From Pelagimonas sp017744045 (GTDB lineage Bacteria > Pseudomonadota > Alphaproteobacteria > Rhodobacterales > Rhodobacteraceae): a stretch of DNA of 64,000 nt. Shown in pieces: positions 42,264 to 50,899 of the stretch. The notes beneath the pieces are model-generated. The model did not search any database and was not told where the DNA came from. It saw nothing but the letters and a program-made list of their open reading frames with translations. Positions within the stretch are counted from its first letter, which is position 1, and the number at the start of each line of letters is the position of its first letter. The position numbers and the translations under genes are program-made. The stretch is from assembly GCF_017744045.1 (NCBI RefSeq), contig NZ_JAGHRD010000006.1; one strand, given 5' to 3'.

Positions 42264-43247
42264 TTATTCTGCTGCTTGTTTGCGTGCTGCGCGTTTTTCC
42301 GCATGGGCCAGCGCCGCCTCACGCACCCAGGCCCCATCGTCCCAGGCCTTCTTACGCGCTTTGATCCGGTCGCGGTTCATCACACCATTGCCTTTGACCA
42401 CGCGCCAGAATTCCTCCCAGTCGATGTCCCCGTGATCATAACCGCCCTTCTCCGCGTTCCATGTCAGATCCGGATCCGGCAGGGTCAGCCCCAGAAACTC
42501 CGCCTGCGGCACCGTCGCATCGATGAATTTCTGCCGCAGCGCGTCATTGGAAAAGCGTTTGATCTTCCATTCCATGCTCTGCTCGGAATGGGCACTATCC
42601 GCATCATGCGGGCCAAACATCATCAGCGAGGGCCACCACCAGCGATTCAAGGCATCCTGCACCATTTCGCGCTGCGCCTCGGTCCCGCGCGCCAGATACA
42701 TCACGATCTCATAGCCCTGCCGCTGGTGAAAGCTTTCTTCCTTGCAGACCCGGATCATCGCCCGCGCATAAGGCCCATAGGAACAGCGACAGAGCGGAAT
42801 CTGGTTCATGATCGCCGCGCCATCCACCAGCCAGCCGATAATGCCGATATCGGCCCAACTAAGCGTTGGATAGTTGAAGATCGAGGAATATTTCGCCTTC
42901 CCGCTCAGCAATTCCTCAGTCATCTGCTCGCGCGATACGCCCAAGGTCTCAGCGGCAGAATAAAGGTACAGCCCATGCCCGCCCTCATCCTGCACCTTGG
43001 CCAGCAAAGCCGCCTTGCGCCGCAAAGACGGCGCGCGGGTGATCCAGTTTCCTTCGGGCAGCATGCCGACAATTTCGGAATGCGCGTGCTGACCGATCTG
43101 ACGCACCAGCGTCTTGCGATAGCCCTCGGGCATCGCGTCATTGGGTTCGATCTTTTCCTCGGCATCGATGCGTTTCTGGAAGGCCTCCAGAAAGTCCTGC
43201 GTTTCCTCGGTAGACCCATCCGCGCCGATCAATCCCTGGGAATACAT
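42264..43247 (-). CDS. paaA: Phenylacetyl-CoA epoxidase catalytic subunit PaaA
   Basis: PaaA holds the diiron centre that epoxidises phenylacetyl-CoA. The 327-residue protein has the ferritin-like iron motifs: KVQDEGGHGLYLYSAAE near 81-97 and ESFHQRQGYE near 167-176 with the paired E/H ligands. AGGAGGAAAG lies upstream of the ATG at 43247. First gene of the paaABCDE operon; an inverted repeat is upstream. Confidence 0.95.
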   Translation of the reverse strand: MYSQGLIGADGSTEETQDFLEAFQKRIDAEEKIEPNDAMPEGYRKTLVRQIGQHAHSEIVGMLPEGNWITRAPSLRRKAALLAKVQDEGGHGLYLYSAAETLGVSREQMTEELLSGKAKYSSIFNYPTLSWADIGIIGWLVDGAAIMNQIPLCRCSYGPYARAMIRVCKEESFHQRQGYEIVMYLARGTEAQREMVQDALNRWWWPSLMMFGPHDADSAHSEQSMEWKIKRFSNDALRQKFIDATVPQAEFLGLTLPDPDLTWNAEKGGYDHGDIDWEEFWRVVKGNGVMNRDRIKARKKAWDDGAWVREAALAHAEKRAARKQAAE

Positions 43248-43314
43248 GTGGCTTTCCTCCTCTTGCGTGCATCGATCCAAGCCATGCCCGCGTTAAAGCT
43301 CTACCGGCAAGATA

Positions 43315-43352
43315 TGTTACAAAACATGATCTGAAAAGCATTTTTCGTAACA
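43315..43352 (-). promoter_or_regulatory. Candidate paa operator
   Basis: TGTTACAAAA (43315-43324) and TTTTCGTAACA (43342-43352) are inverted arms with one difference, lying 68 to 105 bases before paaA. They could bind a TetR-type PaaR; the regulator gene is not in the window. Confidence 0.4.
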
Positions 43353-43388
43353 CTTGAAACAAAACCCGTTTCGCGCCACCTATGTCCC

Positions 43389-44243
43389 ATGAGAAAAACA
43401 CTTTTTTCCTTGGGCCATGGCTATACAGCCAGCGCATTGGCGCGGGTCCTGATCCCGCAGGGCTGGCGTATCCTCGGCACAATCCGCGACGAGGCGCGCG
43501 CCGATTCCCTGCGCAGCCAAGGCGTCGATCCGGTGCTCTGGTCGCCTGAAAACCTGTCAGAGGCGCTGTCAGAGGCCAGCCATCTTTTGATCTCTGCAGG
43601 GGCCACGGAGGAAGGGGACCCAACGATCAACGCCATTGGGCCAGACATTGCCGAACGGGCGCGTCAGCTTGATTGGGTCGGCTATCTATCGACCACGGGT
43701 GTCTACGGAGATCATGGCGGCGATTGGGTGGATGAAACCACGGCTTTGACCCCGTCCACCCATCGCGGCGAAATTCGCGTTGCTGCTGAAAACGCTTGGG
43801 GCTCCATCCCCGATTTACCGCTGCACATTTTCCGCCTTGCCGGGATCTATGGCCCAGGACGTGGGCCTTTTTCCAAGGTCCGCGCCGGAACCGCGCGCCG
43901 GATCATCAAAGCGGGCCAAGTGTTCTCACGTATCCATGTGGACGACATCGCTCAGGTTCTGGCCGCGTCAATCAACGCCCCCAATCCCGGTAGCGTCTAC
44001 AATGTCTGCGATGACGACCCGGCTCCGCCGCAAGACGTGATCGCCTATGCCGCAGAACTTCTGAGCCTGCCTCTGCCCGAAGAGGTCGATTTCGAAACCG
44101 CCCAAATGTCCCCCATGGCGCGCAGTTTTTATGCTGAGAACAAGAAAGTCTCAAACACGCGTATTAAGGAAGAGCTGGGGGTTCAGTTGATCTATCCTGA
44201 CTACCGAGCTGGGTTGCAGGCTTTGTTGAAATTGGAGAAATAA
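43389..44243 (+). CDS. NAD(P)-dependent epimerase/dehydratase-like protein (SDR)
   Basis: The 284-residue protein belongs to the extended SDR group resembling E. coli YeeZ. It starts MRKTLFSLGHGYTASALARV with a degenerate glycine-rich nucleotide motif, has WVGYLSTTGVYGDHGGDWVD near 96-115, and a later YNVCDDDP near 214. The catalytic Y-x3-K pattern of classical SDRs is not obvious, which fits a divergent or non-catalytic member. Function unknown; divergent from paaA. Confidence 0.75.
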   Translation: MRKTLFSLGHGYTASALARVLIPQGWRILGTIRDEARADSLRSQGVDPVLWSPENLSEALSEASHLLISAGATEEGDPTINAIGPDIAERARQLDWVGYLSTTGVYGDHGGDWVDETTALTPSTHRGEIRVAAENAWGSIPDLPLHIFRLAGIYGPGRGPFSKVRAGTARRIIKAGQVFSRIHVDDIAQVLAASINAPNPGSVYNVCDDDPAPPQDVIAYAAELLSLPLPEEVDFETAQMSPMARSFYAENKKVSNTRIKEELGVQLIYPDYRAGLQALLKLEK

Positions 44244-44385
44244 GCCACGCGAGCGCCTGCCTGCGGGTTGGCGCACAGACGCACATGGCGACCACTTTAT
44301 CCTGCAAAATCCGTCTGTACCAAGAAGGAAAATTCCCACTTATCCAAAGCGCCTGCCCGATGGGGCAGGCAGGCGCTCGCGTGGC
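44244..44385. repeat. 142-bp foldback with 21-bp inverted termini
   Basis: GCCACGCGAGCGCCTGCCTG plus C (44244-44264) is the perfect reverse complement of 44365-44385. The 100 bases between them encode nothing I recognise. A smaller hairpin, GCCTGCCC-GAT-GGGGCAGGC, overlaps the right arm (44351-44370). The element lies between the converging SDR and dxs genes. Confidence 0.8.
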
Positions 44386-44412
44386 GGCCTTCGGCCTTGA
44401 TTCCACGCGGAT

Positions 44413-46338
44413 CTATGCCCGCTTATCCAGCACCTCAACGCCCAGCACATTCAGCACCTTGGCTTCGATATGTTCGGCATTCATCGCCGCCGCGTCATAC
44501 ATGGCGCTTGGGCTGGCCTGATCGATGAACACATCCGGCAGTACCATCGAACGGTATTTCAAGCCGCGATCAAAGACGCCCTCTTCGGCCAGCAACTGCC
44601 CAACATGCGAGCCAAAGCCGCCCACGGCCCCTTCTTCGATGGTGATCAGCGCCTCGTGTTCACGCGCGAGGCTCAGGATCAGGTCCCGATCCAGCGGTTT
44701 GGCAAAACGCGCATCAGCTACAGTGGGTGTGATCCCGCGCGCCTGCAACGCCTCTGAGGCTTTCATCACTTCGCCCAACCGGGTGCCAAAGCTGAGGATC
44801 GCGACGCGCGCGCCTTCTTGGATCATCCGGCCCTTGCCGATTTCAAGCACTTCGCCACGCTCAGGCATGTCGACGCCCTGCCCCTCACCGCGTGGATAGC
44901 GGAAGGCGATCGGGCCCTCATCATGCGCCGCCGCTGTCGCGATCATGTGGCACAGCTCGGCCTCATCCGCCGCCGCCATAACCACCATGCCCGGCAGATT
45001 GGCCATATAGGCGATGTCATAGGATCCGGCATGGGTCGCCCCATCGGCCCCAACCAGACCCGCCCGATCAATGGCAAAGCGTACCGGCAGACGCTGAATG
45101 GCCACGTCATGCACAACCTGATCATAACCGCGCTGCAAGAAGGTCGAATACATCGCGCAAAACGGTTTCATGCCGCCCGCCGCCAGAGCCGCGCAAAAGG
45201 TCACGCCATGTTGTTCGGCAATGCCGACGTCAAAACACCGGCTTGGATAACGTTCAGCAAAGAGATCAAGCCCGGTGCCATCCGGCATGGCTGCTGTAAC
45301 CGCGCAAATCTGCGGATCATCCGCCGCCTGTTTGATCAATTGATCGGCGAATACCTTGGTGTAGCTTGGCGCGTTGCTGGGGGCCTTGTGCTGTTTACCC
45401 GAAACCACGTCAAACTTGCCACGCGCATGGCCCTTGTCGGGCGCATATTCCGCATGGGCATAGCCTTTGCCCTTTTTCGTCACCACATGCAGCAACACCG
45501 GCCCGGTTGCGCGTTCGCGCAAGGTTCGCAGAATTGGCAACAACTGGTCCATGTCATGGCCATCAATCGGCCCGACATAACTAAAGCCCAGCTCTTCGAA
45601 CAAGGTCCCGCCCAAAGCCATACCCTTGAGCATCTCCTTGGCGCGTTTCGCCCCCTCGCGGAAGGGTTCGGGCAATAGGCTGACCGCGCCTTTGGCGGCG
45701 GCCTTGAGGTCTTGCATCGGGGCCTCGGCGTAAAGCCGGGTCAGATAAGACGAGAGCGCGCCGGTGGGTTGGCCGATCGACATTTCGTTGTCATTGAGCA
45801 CCACAAACATACGCTTTTTCAGATGCCCGGCATTGTTCATCGCTTCAAAGGCCATGCCGCCGGTCATGGCACCATCGCCGATCACCGCAATGGCATCGCC
45901 ATGGCCAACCGGGCTGTTGCCACCCAGATCGGCGGCGACCTTGAACCCCAAAGCGGCGCTGATCGAGGTCGAGCTATGTGCGGCACCAAACGGGTCATAG
46001 GGGCTTTCGCTGCGTTTGGTGAAGCCAGAAATGCCGTTTTGCTGACGGATCGTGCCCATACGGTCGCGCCGACCGGTCAGAATCTTATGCGGATAACACT
46101 GGTGAGAGACATCCCAGATGATCTTGTCCTGCGGCGTGTCAAACACCGCATGCAAAGCCACGGTCAGCTCAACCACCCCCAAGCCCGCACCCAAATGTCC
46201 GCCGGTCTTGGACACGGTGGCAATCGTTTCGGCGCGCAATTCATGCGCCAGCCGGGTCAGTTCGGCATCGCTGAAATGCTTGAGATCCGCAGGCGAAGAT
46301 ACACGATCCAGCAGCGGCGTTTCTGGCCTATCAGACAT
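44413..46338 (-). CDS. dxs: 1-deoxy-D-xylulose-5-phosphate synthase
   Basis: Dxs makes the first intermediate of the MEP isoprenoid pathway from pyruvate and glyceraldehyde 3-phosphate. The 641-residue protein has the ThDP motif GDGAMTGGMAFEAMNN near 152-167 and the transketolase middle domain around GIAEQHGVTFCAALAAGGMK near 367-386. The ATG at 46338 (MSDRPETPLLDRV) gives the usual length. It lies 32 bases after ispA, so the pathway start and prenyl synthase are in one operon. Confidence 0.97.
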   Translation of the reverse strand: MSDRPETPLLDRVSSPADLKHFSDAELTRLAHELRAETIATVSKTGGHLGAGLGVVELTVALHAVFDTPQDKIIWDVSHQCYPHKILTGRRDRMGTIRQQNGISGFTKRSESPYDPFGAAHSSTSISAALGFKVAADLGGNSPVGHGDAIAVIGDGAMTGGMAFEAMNNAGHLKKRMFVVLNDNEMSIGQPTGALSSYLTRLYAEAPMQDLKAAAKGAVSLLPEPFREGAKRAKEMLKGMALGGTLFEELGFSYVGPIDGHDMDQLLPILRTLRERATGPVLLHVVTKKGKGYAHAEYAPDKGHARGKFDVVSGKQHKAPSNAPSYTKVFADQLIKQAADDPQICAVTAAMPDGTGLDLFAERYPSRCFDVGIAEQHGVTFCAALAAGGMKPFCAMYSTFLQRGYDQVVHDVAIQRLPVRFAIDRAGLVGADGATHAGSYDIAYMANLPGMVVMAAADEAELCHMIATAAAHDEGPIAFRYPRGEGQGVDMPERGEVLEIGKGRMIQEGARVAILSFGTRLGEVMKASEALQARGITPTVADARFAKPLDRDLILSLAREHEALITIEEGAVGGFGSHVGQLLAEEGVFDRGLKYRSMVLPDVFIDQASPSAMYDAAAMNAEHIEAKVLNVLGVEVLDKRA

Positions 46339-46370
46339 GGGGTCTTCCTTGCGATTACCCGGTTTTGCGC

Positions 46371-47276
46371 TCAGTTCTGACGCGAGATAACGAAGCGCGC
46401 GGCCTGCCGCAAGCATTCGCCATCATCACCGTAAATAGATAGCGCATCGCAGGCCTCGGTCACGAGCTGTTCTGCGCGGCGTTTCGCCTCGTCCAAGCCC
46501 AGCAGACTGACAAAGGTTGCCTTGCCCGCGTCGGCATCTTTGCCCACGGCCTTGCCCACCAGCGCCGCGTCGCCCTCAACATCCAGCACGTCATCCCAGA
46601 TTTGGAAAGCGAGGCCAAGCGCGTCGCCGTAATCCTCAAGGAAACTCGGATTTTCCCCGGCCATCCATGCCCCAGCCGAGGCCGACCATGTGATCAGGGC
46701 CCCGGTTTTGCCCGCCTGCAGGTCAATGATTTCGTCCAGTGTCAGAGGGGTTTCAGCGGTTTCGGCAGCGATATCTTTTGCTTGCCCGCCGACCATCCCC
46801 TCGATCCCCGAGGCGCGTGCCAAGTTGCGGATCAAGTCAACCGTGGCCTCAGCGGGCAAGCCGGAATCGGCGACCAGCTCGAATGCCAAAGCCTGAAGCG
46901 CATCACCCGCAAGAACAGCGGTCGCCTCGTCCCATTTGCGATGCACAGTGGGTTGGCCACGGCGCAGATCATCGTCATCCATGCATGGCAGATCATCATG
47001 GACCAGACTATAGGCGTGGATGCATTCAATCGCAGCCGCAACGGCAACCGCCCCCTCCAAAGCGACACCGTTTACACGCGCACTTTCGATAACCAGAAAC
47101 CCGCGCAGCCCCTTGCCACCTTTGACGGCATAAGCCATCGCCTCGGCAACCTTTCCATCAAACCGGGCAAAGTTGCCGCCGAGGAATTCTTCGACCGCAG
47201 CACGAGCGGCAGGCAGCGCTTGCTCAAAGGGAAGTGGCCCCAGAACCGGCAAGGTTATGGTCTCGAGTTTTTGCAC
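46371..47276 (-). CDS. ispA: Farnesyl diphosphate synthase
   Basis: The 301-residue prenyl synthase has the first aspartate motif in HDDLPCMDDDD at 93-103 and the second in FQIWDDVLDVEGD near 228-240, with the lysine-rich KGGKGLRG near 52-59. It makes C15 farnesyl diphosphate from IPP and allylic substrates. The start is taken as the GTG at 47276, 6 bases after the xseB stop, with no strong ribosome site, so the exact start is uncertain. Confidence 0.92.
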   Translation of the reverse strand: MQKLETITLPVLGPLPFEQALPAARAAVEEFLGGNFARFDGKVAEAMAYAVKGGKGLRGFLVIESARVNGVALEGAVAVAAAIECIHAYSLVHDDLPCMDDDDLRRGQPTVHRKWDEATAVLAGDALQALAFELVADSGLPAEATVDLIRNLARASGIEGMVGGQAKDIAAETAETPLTLDEIIDLQAGKTGALITWSASAGAWMAGENPSFLEDYGDALGLAFQIWDDVLDVEGDAALVGKAVGKDADAGKATFVSLLGLDEAKRRAEQLVTEACDALSIYGDDGECLRQAARFVISRQN

Positions 47277-47282
47277 CTGAAA

Positions 47283-47525
47283 TCAGCCCGCATCCAGTGG
47301 CTTGGTGCCCGCCGGATTGCCGTCGCCGTCCAGTGTAATGGCAGCAACTTTTTCCTCGGCCTCTTTCAGCTTGGCCTCGCAATGGGCGCGCAGTTTGGCG
47401 CCACGGTCATAGAGCGTGATCGAAGCCTCAAGCGCTACGTCGCCGCGTTCCAACTGGCCCACGACCTGTTCCAGCTCGGCCATGGCCTGTTCGAAACTCA
47501 TCTCTGCGATTGCTGCGTCGCTCAT
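47283..47525 (-). CDS. xseB: Exodeoxyribonuclease VII small subunit
   Basis: The 80-residue XseB has the family core SFEQAMAELEQVVGQLERGD at 9-28 followed by ALEASITLYDRGAKLRAHCE. It pairs with XseA, not present here, for single-strand DNA degradation. The ATG overlaps the stop of the histone-deacetylase-family gene by four bases (ATGA). The gene order xseB-ispA-dxs is common in bacteria. Confidence 0.93.
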   Translation of the reverse strand: MSDAAIAEMSFEQAMAELEQVVGQLERGDVALEASITLYDRGAKLRAHCEAKLKEAEEKVAAITLDGDGNPAGTKPLDAG

Positions 47526-48448
47526 GCGCCTGCCTCCATCAAAACCTCAACATGCGCCTTAGCTGACGCTGCGAGGGCCTGCAAATCATACCCGCCTTCC
47601 AGAGTCGATACCACGCGGCCCTGTGCACATTCATCGGCGATTTTGCACAGATCTTGCGTAAGGCGGCGGAAATCTTCGGTCGACCAATTGAGTTGCGCCA
47701 ACGGGTCGTCCTGATGGGCGTCAAACCCGGCTGAAATGATGATCAGCTCGGGCGCGAATTCGCGCAGCCGTGGGAAGACATGCGCCTCATACGCTGCGCG
47801 CATATGCGCCCCGTCGCTTTCGGGGGGCAGCGGCACATTAACGATCTGCCCATGCTTGCCCCGCTCAGACGCCGCGCCAGTGCCCGGCCAAAGCGGCATT
47901 TGCTGACTGGTGATCACCAGGGCGCGCGCGTCATCCCAGAGCAGATCCTGCGTGCCATTGCCGTGATGCACGTCGAAATCAACCACGGCCACACGGGACA
48001 GCCCGTGTTTGTCCAAGGCAATCTTGGCCGCGAGGGCCGCATTGCCAAACAGGCAAAAGCCCATAGGCGTTTGTTTTTCCGCGTGATGACCCGGTGGGCG
48101 GATCGCGCAAAACGCATTTTGCACGTCGCCCCCCAGCACCATATCCACGGCCCTGACCACCGCCCCTGCCGCGCGATAAGCAGCAGTCAGAGAGCCGGGC
48201 GACATCCAAGTATCCGCGTCCAACTGATGGTGGCCCGCATCCGGAGCAGCTTTGCGGATCTGATCCAGATGGGCCTGCGGATGGATGCGCAACAGGTCAC
48301 CATCCTCGACCATGGGGGCGGTTTCGCGCTGCAAAGGCATACCGGCCAAGGCATGCAGCACGTGTTCCAGCCGCGCCACCTGTTCCGGATGCCCATCCGG
48401 TGTCACGTGATCCAGACAATCCGCATGCGTGATCAAAGCTGTCGTCAT
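47522..48448 (-). CDS. Histone deacetylase-family amidohydrolase
   Basis: The 308-residue protein belongs to the zinc HDAC/AcuC/acetylpolyamine amidohydrolase superfamily: RPPGHHAEKQTPMGFCLF near 119-136, VVDFDVHHGNGTQDLLWDD near 155-173 and IISAGFDAHQDDPLA near 234-248, which carry the metal and catalytic H/D residues. The native substrate is unknown; acetylpolyamines or acetyl-lysine are usual. GGGGGAG lies upstream of the ATG. First gene of an operon with xseB, ispA and dxs. Confidence 0.9.
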   Translation of the reverse strand: MTTALITHADCLDHVTPDGHPEQVARLEHVLHALAGMPLQRETAPMVEDGDLLRIHPQAHLDQIRKAAPDAGHHQLDADTWMSPGSLTAAYRAAGAVVRAVDMVLGGDVQNAFCAIRPPGHHAEKQTPMGFCLFGNAALAAKIALDKHGLSRVAVVDFDVHHGNGTQDLLWDDARALVITSQQMPLWPGTGAASERGKHGQIVNVPLPPESDGAHMRAAYEAHVFPRLREFAPELIIISAGFDAHQDDPLAQLNWSTEDFRRLTQDLCKIADECAQGRVVSTLEGGYDLQALAASAKAHVEVLMEAGA

Positions 48449-48494
48449 AGCTCCCCCAGTGTTTCAAAGGTTTCCGGCGTGTTACAGAGGCGAT

Positions 48495-49196
48495 TTAATC
48501 CGGGGCCAGCATATAGCCAGCACCACGCACCGTTTGCAGATAGCGCGGCTGTTTGGGATCGGATTCCAGCTTGCGCCGCAGCCGGGTGATTTGAACATCC
48601 ACGGCCCGTTCCTGCGCTTGACCTTTATCTCGGCCCAATTCTTCGACCAGATTGGCGCGACTGACCGGTTCACCCGGGCGTGCTGAAAAGATCTTCATCA
48701 GCTGGCTTTCAGTGGCCGTCAAACGCACCAGATCCTCGCCGCGCCACATCTCGCCGCGCTCGATATCATAGCGAATGTCACCCAGCGTCAGCAGCTTTGG
48801 CGCGGCGTCGTCAGCCGTCGCGTCCGGCATGCGCCGCAAAATCGCGTTTATCCGCAAAAGCAGCTCTTTGGGCTCGAATGGTTTGGCAAGATAGTCATCT
48901 GCCCCCGCCTCAAGCCCCTTGATGCGGTCTTCGGTTTCGGCGCGTGCCGTCAACAGCAAGATCGGTGTGCCCGAGCTCTCGCGAATGCCGCGCGTCAGGC
49001 TGATACCATCCTCACCCGGCATCATTACATCCAGCACGATCAGATCAAAATCCAACCCGCTCAGAATGCGTCGCGCATGGGCGGCATCACGGGCGGCGCT
49101 GACCAGAAAGCCGTTTCTGATCAGGAACTTTTGCAACAAGGTGCGAATCCGCTCATCATCATCGACAATCAGCAAATGTGCGTCAGGTTCACTCAT
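48495..49196 (-). CDS. petR: OmpR-type response regulator PetR
   Basis: The 233-residue regulator has an N-terminal receiver with the acidic pocket VDDDE at 11-15, the phosphorylated D56 and K107 region (AKPF), then a winged-helix DNA-binding domain ending RYLQTVRGAGYML. It forms a pair with the MarR-type PetP, as in Rhodobacter capsulatus petPR, which were implicated in cytochrome and photosynthetic growth. The ATG at 49196 overlaps the petP stop by one base (TGATG). No sensor kinase is adjacent. Confidence 0.85.
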   Translation of the reverse strand: MSEPDAHLLIVDDDERIRTLLQKFLIRNGFLVSAARDAAHARRILSGLDFDLIVLDVMMPGEDGISLTRGIRESSGTPILLLTARAETEDRIKGLEAGADDYLAKPFEPKELLLRINAILRRMPDATADDAAPKLLTLGDIRYDIERGEMWRGEDLVRLTATESQLMKIFSARPGEPVSRANLVEELGRDKGQAQERAVDVQITRLRRKLESDPKQPRYLQTVRGAGYMLAPD

Positions 49197-49696
49197 CAAC
49201 GGCCCTCCCTCAGACGTTGATACTGCCTGCGCATCTCCGGGTCCATCATGGACTCGAGCACTTTGCGAAACCCTGCCACGGCCTCGGGGCCTGCCTGTTT
49301 AAACGCCGCACGCATCCGGGCGCGTTGCGCGTCCGAAAGCTGACGTTCCAGATCTTGCCCCGCTTCGGTCAGGAACAGGTGACGTTCGCGCCGGTCATTG
49401 CGCCCGACTCGGCTTTCGACCAGCCCGTCTTCGACCATGGTCCGCAGGACTCGGTTCAAGGATTGCTTGGTCACCCCAAGAATATTGAGCAAATTATTCA
49501 CGGTGGTGCCCGGCGCGGTATGAATGAAATGCAGGGCGCGGTGATGGGCGCGACCATAGCTGAGCCCCGCCAGAATGCGGTCGGGATCCGCCGTAAACCC
49601 GCGATAAGCAAAGAACATTGCCTCTGCCCCCTGGCGCAATTGCTCATCCGTCAGGAAGAGCAGTGTGTCACCGCTGCTGGTTGCTGTATCCACCAT
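49196..49696 (-). CDS. petP: MarR-family regulator PetP
   Basis: The 166-residue protein has the MarR winged-helix: LNILGVTKQSLNRVLRTMVE near 83-102 as the recognition helix region and VGRNDRRERHLFLTEAGQDL near 109-128 as the wing. The ATG at 49696 has GAGGAG upstream. Together with petR it is a two-gene unit divergent from ilvE. Confidence 0.85.
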   Translation of the reverse strand: MVDTATSSGDTLLFLTDEQLRQGAEAMFFAYRGFTADPDRILAGLSYGRAHHRALHFIHTAPGTTVNNLLNILGVTKQSLNRVLRTMVEDGLVESRVGRNDRRERHLFLTEAGQDLERQLSDAQRARMRAAFKQAGPEAVAGFRKVLESMMDPEMRRQYQRLREGR

Positions 49697-49854
49697 CGGG
49701 GTCTCCTCGCAAATTCTTTGATCCAAGTTTAAGTCAGCCTTGTTGACATTCCAAGTCTGAACTGGTAGCGAATCTCAGTTTTTGCGCAACTTTATGACCG
49801 AAACGGACCAAAGTCGCGCAACTTTTGCAAATATTAGCGTAGGGAGAGACGCAC
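49697..49854. promoter_or_regulatory. petP-ilvE divergent promoter region
   Basis: The direct repeat GCGCAACTTT occurs at 49784-49793 and 49816-49825, 32 bases apart. A possible ilvE -35 element, TTGACA, is at 49743-49748 with a weak -10 at about 49766-49771. The bound factor is unknown. Confidence 0.4.
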
Positions 49855-50727
49855 ATGGCTGATGGAGCATATGACGACCGCGACGGCAAAATCTGGCTGG
49901 ATGGCGAATTGGTGGATTGGCGCGCGGCCAATGTCCACATCCTGACGCACGGGCTGCACTATGCCAGTTCGGTCTTTGAGGGTGAGCGCGCCTATAATGG
50001 CAAGATTTTCCTGAGCCGTGAGCATTCCGAGCGCCTGCATTTTTCGGCTGGTGAGTTGGATTTCGAGATCCCGTTTTCGGTTGATGAGATCGAAGATGCC
50101 AAGAAACAGGTTCTCGAAGCCAACGGGTTGACCGATGCCTATGTGCGCGCGGTTGCCTGGCGTGGTGCGGGTGAAGATATGGGTGTCGCTTCGGCGCGCA
50201 ACCCTGTCCGCCTGGCCATCGCGGCCTGGGAATGGGGCAACTATTACGGCGATGCCAAGTTCCAGGGGGCCAAGCTGGACATCGCCAAGTGGAAACGCCC
50301 AAGCCCGGAAACCATTCCGGTCCATGCCAAGGCGGCGGGTCTGTATATGATCTGTACCATCTCCAAGCACGAGGCCGAGGCCAAGGGCTGTTCGGATGCG
50401 TTGTTCATGGATTATCGCGGCTATGTGGCCGAAGCGACTGGCGCGAATATCTTCTTCGTGAAGGATGGCGAAGTGCATACGCCTAAGGCGGATGTGTTTC
50501 TAAACGGATTGACCCGCCAAACCGTGATCAAGATGCTGGAAGAAAAGCAGATCAAGGTTCACCAGCGCCATATCATGCCGGAAGAGCTGGAAGGGTTTGA
50601 GCAGTGCTGGCTGACCGGCACCGCCGCCGAAGTGACCCCGGTTGGCCAGATTGGTGACTACACGTTTGAGGTGGGTGACCTGACCAAAGACATCGCAGAA
50701 AGCTATGAACAATTGGTCCGCAGCTAA
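49855..50727 (+). CDS. ilvE: Branched-chain amino-acid aminotransferase
   Basis: IlvE transfers amino groups between glutamate and leucine, isoleucine or valine. The 290-residue fold type IV enzyme has HILTHGLHYASSVFEGERAY near 28-47, the PLP lysine in PVHAKAAGLYM (K159) and the later LNGLTRQTVIKMLEE. GGGAGAGA lies before the ATG. It is divergent from petP and is followed by its own terminator. Confidence 0.94.
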   Translation: MADGAYDDRDGKIWLDGELVDWRAANVHILTHGLHYASSVFEGERAYNGKIFLSREHSERLHFSAGELDFEIPFSVDEIEDAKKQVLEANGLTDAYVRAVAWRGAGEDMGVASARNPVRLAIAAWEWGNYYGDAKFQGAKLDIAKWKRPSPETIPVHAKAAGLYMICTISKHEAEAKGCSDALFMDYRGYVAEATGANIFFVKDGEVHTPKADVFLNGLTRQTVIKMLEEKQIKVHQRHIMPEELEGFEQCWLTGTAAEVTPVGQIGDYTFEVGDLTKDIAESYEQLVRS

Positions 50728-50750
50728 CTGTAATCAGATCACAAATAGCC

Positions 50751-50776
50751 AAGGGCGGGAAATTCCCGCCCTTTTT
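50751..50776 (+). terminator. ilvE terminator
   Basis: GGGCGGG and CCCGCCC flank a five-base loop and are followed by TTTTT. Confidence 0.9.
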
Positions 50777-50899
50777 GTTTCGATATGTCGGACTTCGCTT
50801 TTGGCGTTTCGAGAAAACGTTGAATCGCAAATACCTTGCCACGCTTCGCGTTCTCAGGCCATTTGCGATCCGTTTGTCTGAACCATTCCCCGAAACGCT

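Noticed and set aside
44244..44385. Complete insertion sequence
   Set aside because: The interior is 100 bases and encodes no transposase, so at most it is a non-autonomous element.
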